Of a stretch of DNA of 64,000 nucleotides, positions 36,750 to 46,392 are shown piece by piece. The notes beneath the pieces are model-generated. The model did no database searches. It worked only from the letters and a program-made list of their open reading frames with translations, and was not told the origin of the DNA. The DNA lies in the NCBI GenBank assembly GCA_016201105.1, contig JACQDN010000022.1, positions 1 through 64,000 of the forward strand, read 5' to 3'. Each line of letters starts with the position of its first letter. Positions within the stretch are counted from its first letter, which is position 1. This DNA comes from Pseudomonadota bacterium. GTDB taxonomy: Bacteria; Pseudomonadota; Alphaproteobacteria; Micropepsales; Micropepsaceae. The position numbers and the translations under genes are program-made.

Positions 36750-37535
36750 TCAGTGGGGCGGCGGCCCGTGCATGTAGCTCTCCACCAGGGAGCCCGCCAC
36801 CAGCCGCCAGCCGTCGACCAGCACGAAGAAGATGAGTTTGAACGGCAGCGAAATGATCACCGGCGGCAGCATCATCATGCCCATGCTCATCAAAATGGAG
36901 GCAACCGCCATGTCGATAATGAGGAAGGGCACGAAGATCAGAAATCCGATCTCGAAGGCGCGTTTCAATTCGGAAAGCATGAAGGCGGGTGCCAGCGAAG
37001 AGATTTCCGCGTCTTCCGGTTTGGCCGGGGGTTTGGCGTGCGCCATATCGAGAAAGAGCTTGTAGTCGGACTCGCGCACGTGCTGCAGCATGAATTTTTT
37101 CACCGGCGTCGACGCGCGCGTCAGCGCCACGTCGGTGGTGATTTCCTGCTTCATCAGCGGTGCGATGCCGGCGGCGTAGGCGTCCTTCAGCGTCGGCGTC
37201 ATCACAAAGAGCGTGAGGAACAGCGACAGACTCACGATCACGCTGTTGGGCGGGCTTTGCTGAATGCCGATCGCAGTGCGCAGCAGCGACAGCACCACGA
37301 CGATGCGCACGAAACTGGTGAACATGATCAGGATCGAAGGCGCGATGCTGAGGATCGTGATCAGAGCGATGATCTGCATCAAACGGTCGGTGAACATGCC
37401 GCCACCGGTCAGATCGATGGAAAGTCCCGGTGTCGTCGCGGTCGCGTTGGCGACGGCCGCAGGGCCCGCGAACGCCACGCTGGGGATGAGGACCAGCGCA
37501 ACAAGAGCCAGAAGACCGAGCGCGCGTCTGTTCAC
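36750..37535 (-). CDS. fliP: Flagellar export gate protein FliP
   Basis: 261 aa from GTG 37535, whose GTGA overlaps the fliO stop. A cleavable signal (RALGLLALVALVLIPSVAFA) precedes LMQIIALITILSIAPSILIMFTSF-type helices, NSVIVSLSLFLTLFVMTP and the C-terminal SLPFKLIFFVLVDGWRLV. With FliQ and FliR it forms the core export gate of the flagellar type III system. It is transcribed away from flgB, across a region with two CtrA boxes. Confidence 0.95.
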   Translation of the reverse strand: MNRRALGLLALVALVLIPSVAFAGPAAVANATATTPGLSIDLTGGGMFTDRLMQIIALITILSIAPSILIMFTSFVRIVVVLSLLRTAIGIQQSPPNSVIVSLSLFLTLFVMTPTLKDAYAAGIAPLMKQEITTDVALTRASTPVKKFMLQHVRESDYKLFLDMAHAKPPAKPEDAEISSLAPAFMLSELKRAFEIGFLIFVPFLIIDMAVASILMSMGMMMLPPVIISLPFKLIFFVLVDGWRLVAGSLVESYMHGPPPH

Positions 37536-37825
37536 GCCGCGTCTCCGCTCTGCGCCAGCAGATGCGCCGCGTCGATGCTGCCCTCCACGACGTTTGCGCC
37601 TTGCGGCCTAATGAGCACGAGATGTTCGGTGCCGTCGCGGCGGAGCAGAAGAAGTTTGTGGCGGGGCCCGATCATCAAGGTTTCGACCACCGAAAGCCTG
37701 CGCGTCATTTGTCCTTTGACGAATCCGGGCAAGCCGTATTTGCGCGTCGCGAGCCAGGCAAAGCCGAGCAGGCCGAGCACCAGCGCAAGGGCGCCGAAGT
37801 AGCGCGCGAAATCGATGAGATCCAT
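37532..37825 (-). CDS. fliO: Flagellar biosynthesis protein FliO
   Basis: 97 aa. One N-terminal membrane helix (about residues 8-25, YFGALALVLGLLGFAWLA) is followed by a short cytoplasmic domain ending RLSVVETLMIGPRHKLLLLRRD and HLVLI, the FliO pattern. It helps assemble FliP. It is coupled to fliP by a 4-nt overlap and is first in the fliO-fliP pair. Confidence 0.88.
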   Translation of the reverse strand: MDLIDFARYFGALALVLGLLGFAWLATRKYGLPGFVKGQMTRRLSVVETLMIGPRHKLLLLRRDGTEHLVLIRPQGANVVEGSIDAAHLLAQSGDAA

Positions 37826-37864
37826 GAAAGCCCCGATAACGCGCGCAGTCTTGGTGCATCAAGC

Positions 37865-37879
37865 TTAATCGCGGGTTAA
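37865..37879. promoter_or_regulatory. CtrA box 1 (flgB/fliO intergenic)
   Basis: TTAA-TCGCGGG-TTAA is an exact match to the CtrA consensus with 7-nt spacing, 40 nt upstream of fliO. CtrA controls the early flagellar genes in Caulobacter, and its kinase CckA is encoded 3.5 kb away. Confidence 0.75.
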
Positions 37880-37918
37880 GGCGTGGAAGTTTTTGCCGGG
37901 CAAAAAGCTCCGTCGTTG

Positions 37919-37934
37919 TTAAGCGGCGCTTAAC
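37919..37934. promoter_or_regulatory. CtrA box 2 (flgB/fliO intergenic)
   Basis: TTAA-GCGGCGC-TTAAC matches the full TTAA-N7-TTAAC consensus, 57 nt ahead of the flgB start. Together with box 1 it could drive both divergent operons. Confidence 0.78.
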
Positions 37935-37990
37935 GGGAGCAGGCGATGATGCACGCGGTTAGGGATAATTTTCCGTAAAGGAGACGTCCT

Positions 37991-38404
37991 TTGAATATCA
38001 CCGAGATCCCGCTGGTCGGATTGCTGCGCGAACGCATGTCATGGCTCAACGCGCGCCAGGCCGTGCTTTCGCAGAACGTCGCAAACGCGGACGCGCCCGG
38101 CTACACCGCGCGCGACTTGAAGCCGATGGATTTCGAAGCATTGGTGAAACGCGCGTCCAACACGAATATCTCGGGTCTGACCGCCACCAATCCGCATCAC
38201 ATCACCATCACCTCAGACAATCCCGGCGGCTTCGAGCAGGACAACGCGCCCGACACCGAAGCGATCAACGGCAACAACAGCGTTTCGCTGGAACAGGAAA
38301 TGATCAAGGTCGCCGACACGCAGGCCGAATATCAGGCCGCGGCCAATCTCTATTCCAAGGCGATCGGATTGATCCGCACCGCCATCGGCAAGAACTCGGG
38401 CTAG
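37991..38404 (+). CDS. flgB: Flagellar basal-body rod protein FlgB
   Basis: 137 aa from TTG 37991, 8 nt after AAGGAGA, so the non-ATG start is well supported. MNITEIPLVGLLRERMSWLN and QNVANADAPGYTARDLKPMD are the FlgB rod motifs, and MIKVADTQAEYQAAANLYSK the C-terminal helix. It is the proximal rod protein and first in the flgB-flgC-fliE-fliQ-fliR-flhB run, downstream of CtrA box 2. Confidence 0.93.
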   Translation: MNITEIPLVGLLRERMSWLNARQAVLSQNVANADAPGYTARDLKPMDFEALVKRASNTNISGLTATNPHHITITSDNPGGFEQDNAPDTEAINGNNSVSLEQEMIKVADTQAEYQAAANLYSKAIGLIRTAIGKNSG

Positions 38405-38417
38405 AGGAAGAACGCTC

Positions 38418-38828
38418 ATGGATCTTGCAACCTCCATGGTCATTGCCGCGTCCGGCATGCGCGCACAGACGAGTCGAATGCGCACGATCGCGGAAAACAT
38501 CGCCAATGCCAATTCGACGTCGACCGAACCCGGCGGCGATCCTTACCGCCGCAAAATCGCGACGATGAAAACCGATTTCGATCGCGAGCTTGGCGCCTCG
38601 CTTGTCCAATCGGACAAACCCGTGGAGGACATGAGCGAATTCCGCCAGCAATATGATCCCGGCAATCCGGCTGCCGACAAGACCGGTTACGTCAAGCTTT
38701 CCAACGTCAATCCGCTGGTCGAAATCATGGACATGCGCGAAGCGCAGCGGTCCTACGAAGCCGACTTGACCGTGATGGGGGCATCCAAGGCGATGCTGCT
38801 CGGCACGGTCGATCTGTTGCGCCGCTAG
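38418..38828 (+). CDS. flgC: Flagellar basal-body rod protein FlgC
   Basis: 136 aa. MDLATSMVIAASGMRAQTSR and ENIANANSTSTEPGGDPYRRK are typical for FlgC, and VKLSNVNPLVEIMDMREAQR the C-terminal rod helix. It is a proximal rod component, with 13 nt to flgB and 11 nt to fliE, all on one plus-strand transcript. Confidence 0.95.
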   Translation: MDLATSMVIAASGMRAQTSRMRTIAENIANANSTSTEPGGDPYRRKIATMKTDFDRELGASLVQSDKPVEDMSEFRQQYDPGNPAADKTGYVKLSNVNPLVEIMDMREAQRSYEADLTVMGASKAMLLGTVDLLRR

Positions 38829-38839
38829 AGGAGTAGAGC

Positions 38840-39160
38840 ATGGTCGTCACCCCATCCATCGCGGCCGCGGCCTATCAATCGGTCGCCAAGATCGGCGCCG
38901 ATCTACCGGCCTCGGCCGTGCAGAACGCGACACAGCCGACCGGTCTCAACTTCGGCGACTTTCTCTCCAACGCCATCAAGGACGCCTCCGGTACCATGAA
39001 GCAGGGCGAGCAGATGGCGTCGCTGCAGGCAGCGGGACAGGGCAACATCGTCGACGTGGTGAATGCGGTGAACCAGGCCGAAGTCACGCTCGATACCGTC
39101 GTCGCCGTCCGCGACAAGGTGATCGCCGCCTATCAAGACATCATGCGCATGCCGATCTGA
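38840..39160 (+). CDS. fliE: Flagellar hook-basal body protein FliE
   Basis: 106 aa. GLNFGDFLSNAIKDASGTMK, IVDVVNAVNQAEVTLDTVVA and VRDKVIAAYQDIMRMPI match FliE, ending with the usual MxMxI-like terminus. It joins the MS ring and export gate to the rod. GAGGAG sits just before the ATG. Confidence 0.93.
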   Translation: MVVTPSIAAAAYQSVAKIGADLPASAVQNATQPTGLNFGDFLSNAIKDASGTMKQGEQMASLQAAGQGNIVDVVNAVNQAEVTLDTVVAVRDKVIAAYQDIMRMPI

Positions 39161-39182
39161 CGGCATTCCTTCGGAGCATTTC

Positions 39183-39446
39183 ATGACACCTGCCGATTCC
39201 ATCGATCTTGCGCGTCAGTCCATCTACGTGCTGCTGCAGATCGCAACGCCCGCCATGCTGACCGCTCTCGTCGTCGGTTTGGGCATCGGTCTGCTGCAGG
39301 CGCTGACGCAGATCCAGGAAATGACGCTGGTCTTCGTGCCCAAGATCATCGCCATCTTTCTGGTGCTGCTGGTGGCGCTGCCGTTCGCGGGCGAAGCGAT
39401 GTACGGCTTGATGACCGATATCGCCGCCAAGATCGCCGCGTACTGA
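39183..39446 (+). CDS. fliQ: Flagellar export gate protein FliQ
   Basis: 87 aa with two membrane helices. LLQIATPAMLTALVVGLGIG, LLQALTQIQEMTLVFVPKII and the C-terminal LMTDIAAKI are FliQ hallmarks. It is part of the FliPQR gate. It is preceded by TCGGAGCAT-type RBS and followed by fliR after 13 nt. Confidence 0.94.
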   Translation: MTPADSIDLARQSIYVLLQIATPAMLTALVVGLGIGLLQALTQIQEMTLVFVPKIIAIFLVLLVALPFAGEAMYGLMTDIAAKIAAY

Positions 39447-39459
39447 CAAGGCATAGCCG

Positions 39460-40224
39460 ATGCACATCCACATCGGCGATCTTTCAGGTTCGCTTCTTGT
39501 CTTTCTTCTGATCTTCGCGCGCGCGGGCGCGATGATCATGCTGCTGCCTGCCATCGGCGACATGGGCGTGCCGGCGCGCGTGCGTCTGGCGCTGGCGCTC
39601 GCCGTCTCCTTCGCACTGCTGCCGGCTTTGGCGCATGCTTATCCCGCGGCCGCACCCTCTTCGCCCATGGCGCTCACCGTCATGATTGCGAAGGAAACCA
39701 CCATCGGCGTTCTGGTCGGCGGCATGGCGCGCATCATCATGAGCGCGCTCAACGTCGCCGGTTATCTCATCGCGACGCAAACCGGACTCGCCTACGCGCA
39801 GACGCTCGATCCCACCCAGGGCCAGCAGGGCGCCATCATCGGCACCTTCTTTTCCATGCTGGGCGTGGTGATGATCTTCGCGACCGATCTGCATCATCTT
39901 GCGATCAATGCCATCCAGGGCAGCTATACGCTCATCCCGCCGGACAGTGAGCTTCCCACCGGCGACATGGCAGAACTCGCCATTCGCCTGGTGAGCGGGT
40001 CTTTCGCGCTGGGGCTGCAGCTGGCGGCGCCGTTTCTCGTCTTCGGGTTTGCCGTCAACGCCGCCATCGGTCTTCTGGCACGGCTGATGCCCCAGTTGCA
40101 GGTCTTCTTCATCGCCATGCCGATCAATATTCTCGCGGGCTTTTTCCTGATGCTGCTGCTGGTCGGCTCGATGATGACGATGTTCCTCACCTACTACACA
40201 GAGCAGATGGGAAGCTTTCAGTAG
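39460..40224 (+). CDS. fliR: Flagellar export gate protein FliR
   Basis: 254 aa with six membrane helices. FLLIFARAGAMIMLLPAIGD, AKETTIGVLVGGMARIIMSA and FAVNAAIGLLARLMPQLQVF are conserved FliR segments, including the GLLARxxPQ motif. It closes the export gate with FliP and FliQ. The stop is immediately followed by the flhB ATG. Confidence 0.95.
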   Translation: MHIHIGDLSGSLLVFLLIFARAGAMIMLLPAIGDMGVPARVRLALALAVSFALLPALAHAYPAAAPSSPMALTVMIAKETTIGVLVGGMARIIMSALNVAGYLIATQTGLAYAQTLDPTQGQQGAIIGTFFSMLGVVMIFATDLHHLAINAIQGSYTLIPPDSELPTGDMAELAIRLVSGSFALGLQLAAPFLVFGFAVNAAIGLLARLMPQLQVFFIAMPINILAGFFLMLLLVGSMMTMFLTYYTEQMGSFQ

Positions 40225-41301
40225 ATGGCCGAGGAACGCGACGACTCGCAAAAAACCGAAGAGCCGACACAGCGAAGGCTGGAAGAAGCCCAAAAGCACG
40301 GCGACATCGTCAAGAGTCCGGAAGTGGCAACCTTCGTGCTGCTGGCCGGCGCCACGCTGATGGTGTCGGTATTCGGCGGCTCCTTGGCGAGGGGCTTTGC
40401 GCACAGCTTCACGATTTTTCTCGAACAGCCCGATCAATTCTCGCTCGACGGCGGCGGCGCGATGGCGCTGTCGCGCAATGTGACCTGGGCGCTGGCCGTC
40501 ATCCTCGCGCCAGCACTCGCCTTGCTGATGGGTTCGGGACTGGCGGGCCAGCTCTTGCAACACCGGCCCGTGTTTTCCGCGGAAAAACTCAAGCCCGATT
40601 TTTCGAAGCTCTCCTTGCTCAAAGGACTCAAGCGGATGTTCGGCTTCGACGGCTGGATGAATCTGCTCAAAGGTCTCATCAAGATCGCGATTGTCGGCAC
40701 GGTGGTGTGGACGGTGCTGTGGCCCGAACGCGGCAATCTCGAAGCGGTCATGACGCTGGCGCCCGATCAGATCGCCGCCGACATGATGCGGCTGGTGATG
40801 AAGCTGATGATGGCGGCCCTCGCCGTGCTCGCGGTCATCGCGGGCGGCGACTATTTCCTGCAACGCTTCCAGTTCCTCAAGCGCAACCGCATGTCGAAGC
40901 AGGAAATCAAGGAAGAATTCCGCCAGACCGAAGGCGATCCCGCCATCAAGGCGAAGGTCAGGCAGATCCGCGCCGAGCGCGCCAAGCGGCGCATGATGGC
41001 CGAAGTGCCCAAGGCCACCGTCATCATCACCAACCCGACCCACTTCGCCGTCGCTCTGAAATACGAGTCGGGCAAGATGGCGGCGCCCATCTGCGTCGCC
41101 AAAGGCGTCGATGCTCTGGCGCTGAAGATTCGCGAAGTGGCCGAGGAGCACGAAGTTCCCATCGTCGAGAACCCGCCGCTCGCCCGCGCTCTTTATGCCG
41201 CCGTCGACATCGACGAGACCGTGCCAGCCGAACATTACAAGGCGGTCGCCCAGGTGATCGGCTACGTCATGCGGCTGACCGGGAAGATGCGCGCGAATTG
41301 A
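40225..41301 (+). CDS. flhB: Flagellar export switch protein FlhB
   Basis: 358 aa. Four membrane helices are followed by the cytoplasmic domain with the autocleavage motif NPTH (in VIITNPTHFAVALKYESG). Leading SQKTEEPTQRRLEEAQKHGD is the standard start, IVENPPLARALYA is conserved near the end. FlhB switches the export apparatus from hook to filament substrates. It ends just before palindromic element copy 1 and cckA. Confidence 0.95.
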   Translation: MAEERDDSQKTEEPTQRRLEEAQKHGDIVKSPEVATFVLLAGATLMVSVFGGSLARGFAHSFTIFLEQPDQFSLDGGGAMALSRNVTWALAVILAPALALLMGSGLAGQLLQHRPVFSAEKLKPDFSKLSLLKGLKRMFGFDGWMNLLKGLIKIAIVGTVVWTVLWPERGNLEAVMTLAPDQIAADMMRLVMKLMMAALAVLAVIAGGDYFLQRFQFLKRNRMSKQEIKEEFRQTEGDPAIKAKVRQIRAERAKRRMMAEVPKATVIITNPTHFAVALKYESGKMAAPICVAKGVDALALKIREVAEEHEVPIVENPPLARALYAAVDIDETVPAEHYKAVAQVIGYVMRLTGKMRAN

Positions 41302-41307
41302 TCATCC

Positions 41308-41457
41308 ACCCTCCCCTTGAGGGAGGGTCGAAAGTTTCTGAGTGTAACGAAGAAACTTTCGGGGAGGGGTCAGGTCGCGGCCGATACGGCATGACCCCTC
41401 CCCGAAAAATCCTCGGCTATCGCCTCGAATTTTTCGACCCTCCCTCAAGGGGAGGGT
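41308..41457. repeat. GGGAGGGT palindromic element, copy 1 (flhB-cckA)
   Basis: A 150-bp long-range dyad. The outer hairpin ACCCTCCCCTTGAGGGAGGG is followed by TCGAAAGTTTC, an inner loop, then CGGGGAGGGG. After a variable centre the arms reappear as CCCCTCCCCGAAAA and TTTCGACCCTCCCTCAAGGG. Either four small hairpins or one large cruciform could form. It fills the gap between flhB and cckA and may end flhB transcription. Confidence 0.9.
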
Positions 41458-41515
41458 TGGAATGCGCATGAAATGAATCAATTCTCGTTACCTGCAATTC
41501 GGCTACATTCGAATC

Positions 41516-43621
41516 ATGATGGCGACTCGCAGCCTTGGCACGTTCCGCCTGCCGGCCGGAGCTTGGCGTTGGGCGGCTTTGGGTTTTGTGATTGTGGCGT
41601 TGACCGCCGCCGGCCTCGCGGTCGCGGCTCCCGATGCTTCGCGCTGGGCGGGCGTGGCCTTGTTGGGCGGCATCGGCGCCGTCGCCTCGCTCTTTCTTTA
41701 TGCCGTATGGCCGCGCGAGGGCCTCAGCGTGGCCGAAGCGCGCCGCGTCGCCGAAGCCGCGGCCCGCGCCAACGTCGCCTGGGCGGTGACGGCCGCGGAT
41801 GGCTCGGTGCTGGATTGCAATGAAGTCTATCGCAAGATGTCGGGCGCCGCGGCAGGAGACGCCGCACCTCCGCCGGAGCTCGCGCTTGCCGCGGAATCCT
41901 CGTCTGCCATGCTTTACCGGTTGACGCGCGCCGGCGCCGAAGGTGAAGCGCGCGAAGAATCCTTTCGCGTCGCGCCGGGATTGGAAATCGTCGCCGCGGT
42001 GCGTCCGCTCGGCAATGGCCAGGTCGCCTGGTGGTTTACGCCACGTTTGGGGGGGAGCCCGGCGGATGCAAAACCCGCGACGGCGGTTGCTTCGCAGATC
42101 GCGCCCGCCACGTTGTTCCGCGATGCCCCGGTCGGCGTCGCGCTGGCGGACACCGGCGGAAAAATCCTGGAAGCCAACAAGGCCTTCGCGGAATTCTTCG
42201 GACTGACAGGCGCGCTTTCAGGCCGCGCGCTCATCGATCTCATCGAACAGTCCGATCGTCAGGCCACCGGCGAAGCCATCGTCAAGGCCGGCACCAAAGT
42301 CGGAGAAAGCACCAACACCTCGAGCGAATTGCGTCCGCTCGGCCAGCCTGACCGCATGGCGGAATTGTTCGCCAATCCGGTGGCCGGCGACACCGGCCGC
42401 GTCATCCTCTATCTGATCGACGTGTCCGAGCAGAAAGCACTGGAAACCAAATTCGCTCAGTCGCAAAAGATGCAGGCGGTCGGCCAGCTCGCGGGCGGCG
42501 TGGCGCACGACTTCAACAATCTTCTCACCGTCATCATCGGCAATTCCGAATTGCTGTTCATGCGCCATGCGGCGGGCGATCCCTCGTTCAAGGAAATCAA
42601 CGAAATCCATCAGAACGCGCTGCGCGCCGCCAATCTGGTGCGCCAGCTGCTGGCCTTCTCGCGCAAGCAGACCCTTCAGCCGCGCGTGCTGAGCCTGCAC
42701 GAGGCCATCGGCGAACTCGGCCAGCTGCTGCGCCGTCTGGTGGGCGAAGGCTACGACGTCGAACTCGAATACGGCGAAGATCTCTGGCCCGTGCATGCCG
42801 ACGAAGCGCAGCTTTCCAATGCGCTCATCAATCTTGTCGTCAATGCGCGCGATGCGATGCCCAAGGGCGGCACCGTCACGATCCGCGCGGCGAACGAAGC
42901 GGTCACCACCTCTGCCGCGCTCGGCACGGCCATCATGCCCGCCGGCGATTATGTGCGCATCGAAGTGACGGACACCGGAACCGGTATCGCCAAGGAACAT
43001 CTCGGCAAGATCTTCGATCCTTTTTTCACCACCAAGCCCGTCGGGCAAGGCACGGGCCTCGGACTCGCGACGGTTTATGGCATCGTCAAGCAGACCGGCG
43101 GCTTCATCACGGTCGACAGCGAAATCGGCCGCGGCACCACCTTCCGCATCTATCTGCCGCGCCATCGCGGCGAAGCGATTGCGGTCGAGCCATTGGCCGC
43201 GCCCGCGCGCGATGTCACGGGACAAGACACCATCCTTCTGGTGGAAGACGAAGAATCGGTACGCACCTTTGCGGCGCGCGCGCTCAAACTGCGCGGCTAC
43301 AATGTGCTGGAAGCCGCCGGCGGCGAAGACGCGCTGGAAATCGTCAAGAGCGCCACAAGCCCGATCCATCTTCTCATCACCGATGTGGTGATGCCCAACA
43401 TGGACGGGCCGACGCTGGTGCGCGCGGTCAAGCGGCTGAGGCCGGAAATGGCCGTCATCTTCATGTCGGGCTACGCCGAAGAAGCCTTCCGCAGGAATGA
43501 CGAAAAGGCCGAAGAACTACACTTCCTGCCAAAGCCCTTCGGGCTCAAACAGCTTGCGGCGAAGGTGAAGGATGTTTTGGCGGGCTCGCCCGCGCCCAAG
43601 CGCACCGGCACCAACGCATAG
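41516..43621 (+). CDS. cckA: Cell-cycle hybrid histidine kinase CckA
   Basis: 701 aa. Two N-terminal membrane helices (about 18-40 and 43-62) are followed by one or two PAS-like regions (about 80-320), the HisKA box [17 protein letters not shown] with the phospho-His, the ATPase domain ([45 protein letters not shown]) and a C-terminal receiver ([22 protein letters not shown] with the Asp, [10 protein letters not shown]). CckA feeds phosphate through ChpT to CtrA. The gene follows flhB as in Caulobacter. An ATG one codon later is also possible. Confidence 0.93.
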   Translation: MMATRSLGTFRLPAGAWRWAALGFVIVALTAAGLAVAAPDASRWAGVALLGGIGAVASLFLYAVWPREGLSVAEARRVAEAAARANVAWAVTAADGSVLDCNEVYRKMSGAAAGDAAPPPELALAAESSSAMLYRLTRAGAEGEAREESFRVAPGLEIVAAVRPLGNGQVAWWFTPRLGGSPADAKPATAVASQIAPATLFRDAPVGVALADTGGKILEANKAFAEFFGLTGALSGRALIDLIEQSDRQATGEAIVKAGTKVGESTNTSSELRPLGQPDRMAELFANPVAGDTGRVILYLIDVSEQKALETKFAQSQKMQAVGQLAGGVAHDFNNLLTVIIGNSELLFMRHAAGDPSFKEINEIHQNALRAANLVRQLLAFSRKQTLQPRVLSLHEAIGELGQLLRRLVGEGYDVELEYGEDLWPVHADEAQLSNALINLVVNARDAMPKGGTVTIRAANEAVTTSAALGTAIMPAGDYVRIEVTDTGTGIAKEHLGKIFDPFFTTKPVGQGTGLGLATVYGIVKQTGGFITVDSEIGRGTTFRIYLPRHRGEAIAVEPLAAPARDVTGQDTILLVEDEESVRTFAARALKLRGYNVLEAAGGEDALEIVKSATSPIHLLITDVVMPNMDGPTLVRAVKRLRPEMAVIFMSGYAEEAFRRNDEKAEELHFLPKPFGLKQLAAKVKDVLAGSPAPKRTGTNA

Positions 43622-43717
43622 CCGCCAAGCTCTAACGCGCCAATATCTAACGCAATTGTGTATTCCGCGCCGTACGGGCGGCTCTAAATTGCCGCCGCAA
43701 AATTCGGGGTCGCCTTC

Positions 43718-44455
43718 ATGAAGAAAATCTCTCTCGCGATAGTTCTGATTACGCTCTCGCTTGGCGGCACCGCGATTGCCAATGTGCCGGACAGCATCGT
43801 GAAAGCCGTCGCCGATACCACAAGGCCGAAGGACGATCGCGACGTCGACGCGCTGCGCCTGCCGGCCGAGACGATTGCCTTCGCCGGCGTGAAGCGCGGC
43901 ATGGTGGTCGGCGAACTTTATCCCTGCGGCGGTTACTTCTCGCGCATGCTCTCCGACGTCGTCGGCCCCAAGGGCAAGATTTACGGGCTGGAGACGACGC
44001 GCTGGAAAGGCTGCCTGCCGGCCGACGAAAAGATGGCCGCCGAACCCGGCCGCGCCAATGTGACGGTGGGCGGCTTCGGTTTCGGCGAATTCACCTTGCC
44101 GGAGAAAGTCGATCTCTTCTGGATCACCCAGAACTATCACGACCTGCACATCAAGGATTACGGCGACGTCGATATGGCCGCCTTCAACAAGCACGTCTTC
44201 GACTCGCTCAAGTCCGGCGGCGTCTATTTCATCCTCGACCATCAGGCCAATCCCGGCACCGGCGAAGACCAGATCAAGGCCCTGCACCGCATCGAGAAGG
44301 CGCAGATCATCCGCGAAGTGAAGGCGGCCGGATTCAGGCTCGTGGCCGAAGGCGATTTCTTGCATCGGGAGAGCGACGATCACACCAAGTCGATCTTCGA
44401 CCCCAGCGTGAAAGGTCACACCGATCAATACGCGCTGAAGTTCGTGAAGCCGTAA
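43718..44455 (+). CDS. Exported SAM-methyltransferase-like protein
   Basis: 245 aa. A signal peptide (ISLAIVLITLSLGGTAIANV) precedes a Rossmann methyltransferase fold: IAFAGVKRGMVVGELYPCGG, SRMLSDVVGPKGKIYGLE, FNKHVFDSLKSGGVYFILDH. The glycine-rich SAM loop is altered (GELYPCGGYF). Secreted proteins of this type are widespread but biochemically undefined. It converges on the DUF885 gene over a strong hairpin. Confidence 0.78.
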   Translation: MKKISLAIVLITLSLGGTAIANVPDSIVKAVADTTRPKDDRDVDALRLPAETIAFAGVKRGMVVGELYPCGGYFSRMLSDVVGPKGKIYGLETTRWKGCLPADEKMAAEPGRANVTVGGFGFGEFTLPEKVDLFWITQNYHDLHIKDYGDVDMAAFNKHVFDSLKSGGVYFILDHQANPGTGEDQIKALHRIEKAQIIREVKAAGFRLVAEGDFLHRESDDHTKSIFDPSVKGHTDQYALKFVKP

Positions 44456-44483
44456 TCACCTCTCCCTCCGAGGGAGAGGTGAT
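44455..44483. terminator. Convergent terminator hairpin
   Basis: ATCACCTCTCCCT-CCG-AGGGAGAGGTGAT is a perfect 13-bp stem with a 3-nt loop, starting at the last base of the methyltransferase stop. It serves both convergent genes. Its CACCTC...GAGGTG arms resemble the outer hairpin of the palindromic elements, so it may be a minimal derivative. Confidence 0.72.
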
Positions 44484-46313
44484 CTACCCCGCCTTCGCCG
44501 CCGCGATATAGGCGTCGACGACGTTGTCGAGCACGTCGAGCGGCACGCGGCCGCAGCCTAGCCCCGCGTTGTGGAAATCCTTGATGCTGTAGCGCGCGCC
44601 TAGCACGGTCTTCGCGCGGGCGCGCGCCTTGGTCCACACCGTGTGGCCGATCTTGTAGCTGCAGGCTTGTCCCGGCGTCGCGCAATAGCGTTCGATTTCG
44701 CGCGTGGCGAAACCCGGCGGATCGCCGTTGTGGTCCACGAAATACCGGATGGCCTGCTCGCGGCTCCACTTCATGTGATGCAGCCCGGTATCGACGACGC
44801 AGCGGTTGGCGCGGAAGAGTTGGAACTTGAGATAGCCGATGCGCCCCAACGGATCGTGGTCGTACATGCCGAGTTCGTCGGCGAGTTGTTCGGCATAAAG
44901 CGCCCAGCCTTCGGCGTAACCCGAGAACCCGATGGTCTTGCGGATCAGCGGCAGCGCGGTGTTGGAAAGCGCGAGCCCGCCTTCGAGCTGATGGCCCGGC
45001 AAACCTTCGTGAAACACGGTGGTGGAGAGCGCGAATTTCGGCCACTCGGCGCTGTCGTGCAGGTTGAAATAGACGATGCCGGGGCGTGACCCGTCGAGCG
45101 CCGGCGCCTGGCTGAAGGCGGAAGCCGCGCCGGGTTCGGTCTGTGGCGGCACGCGGCGCACTTCGAACGAATAGGGTGGGATGCGGCTGAACACCGTCGG
45201 CAATTTCGGTTTGATGGCATCGAGCTGTGCGTTGCAATAGGCGATGGCCTGGGCTTTGCCCGCGTCGGTATTGGGATAGAGCTGCTTGGGATTTTTGCTG
45301 AGCGCGGAAATGCGCTGCCCCACCGTGCCCTTCTTGTAGCCCTGGTGCTTGAGAATCGCATCGATACGGGCGCTGATTTGCTTGGCCTGATCCAAGCCCA
45401 GTTTGTGGATTTCATCGGGAGACATGCCGGTCGTCGTGGAAGCCTGCAACGCGGCGGCATAGAAGGCTTCGCCGTCCTTCAATTTCCATAAACCGGCATC
45501 GTGCGTCGCCGAGGCGCGCAGGGTTTTGCTCTCGGCGATCTGGCGATCAAGCGCAGGCCCGATCTCGCTGTCGTAAATCTGCGCCGCCTTCGTGGCGTAG
45601 GAAGGATCCAGTCCCTTGTCTTTCGCGCGTTTTGCGATGGAGGTGACCAGCAGGGATTTGTCGGACGTGGTCCGCGTCGCGTTCATCTGTTCGAGTGCGC
45701 GCTCGAGCAGGAAATCGGGCGGCACGACACCGAGCCCCGCGTCGTGTTTCATGCGTTCGGTATTGTCGTCCACTTGCTGCGCGAACGCTTCCAGCCGCGA
45801 AAGATAAGCGTCCGCATCGGCAGCCGTCTCGATGCGATGCTTGGTGTCGAGGAAGTCGGGAACGGATTGATAGGCGCCCGTCAATTGGCTGACGACATAG
45901 GGCGAAGCCCCGAACGAAGTGCCGCCGTAATCGAACGCCTGGATTCGTGCGCGGCTCTCGGCAACATACTCAAGCGTCTCGTAGTTCACTCTGTCCAGGC
46001 CGGCGAGGTTCGCCGCGTCGATGCTCTTCAACCGCGCCAATTGGCTCGCGTTCAGCGCTTTGGCGGCGGCGATGCCGGCGGCCGAAACGTCCTGCAATTT
46101 TGCCTTGAGCGCTGCATTGGCGCCCTTATCCATGCCCAGCAACGTCGCGCTTTCCGGATTCTGATCGAGGTTTTCCTGGAAGAACGCGTCCATCGCTTGA
46201 TTGAGCTGCGCGGCCGCGCCCTCTTGTGCGAACACGGGCGCAAGAAATCCCGGCAACGCCATCGCGGTTGCGGTTGCGGCGGTGGAAGCAAGCAGATCGC
46301 GACGGCTGAGCAT
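44484..46313 (-). CDS. DUF885 family protein, Tat-exported
   Basis: 609 aa. The start MLSRRDLLASTAATATAMAL has the twin-arginine SRRDLL motif and a signal ending PVFAQEG. The DUF885 domain includes TTVFHEGLPGHQLEGGLALS, an HExxxxH-like metal-site motif, and ALYAEQLADELGMYDHDPLG. DUF885 proteins are likely zinc peptidases of the periplasm. It converges with the methyltransferase-like gene. Confidence 0.9.
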   Translation of the reverse strand: MLSRRDLLASTAATATAMALPGFLAPVFAQEGAAAQLNQAMDAFFQENLDQNPESATLLGMDKGANAALKAKLQDVSAAGIAAAKALNASQLARLKSIDAANLAGLDRVNYETLEYVAESRARIQAFDYGGTSFGASPYVVSQLTGAYQSVPDFLDTKHRIETAADADAYLSRLEAFAQQVDDNTERMKHDAGLGVVPPDFLLERALEQMNATRTTSDKSLLVTSIAKRAKDKGLDPSYATKAAQIYDSEIGPALDRQIAESKTLRASATHDAGLWKLKDGEAFYAAALQASTTTGMSPDEIHKLGLDQAKQISARIDAILKHQGYKKGTVGQRISALSKNPKQLYPNTDAGKAQAIAYCNAQLDAIKPKLPTVFSRIPPYSFEVRRVPPQTEPGAASAFSQAPALDGSRPGIVYFNLHDSAEWPKFALSTTVFHEGLPGHQLEGGLALSNTALPLIRKTIGFSGYAEGWALYAEQLADELGMYDHDPLGRIGYLKFQLFRANRCVVDTGLHHMKWSREQAIRYFVDHNGDPPGFATREIERYCATPGQACSYKIGHTVWTKARARAKTVLGARYSIKDFHNAGLGCGRVPLDVLDNVVDAYIAAAKAG

Positions 46314-46392
46314 GAGGACCTCACAAAGTTCGGCAGGGCGAAAACCTAGATTTCCGATGAGGGTTTGCCTAGAGCCGCCCGCACTCGATTGT

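Noticed and set aside
39484..41235. Long antisense frame opposite fliR and flhB
   Set aside because: His/Gln/Arg-rich composition without any domain, typical shadow of GC-rich coding DNA.
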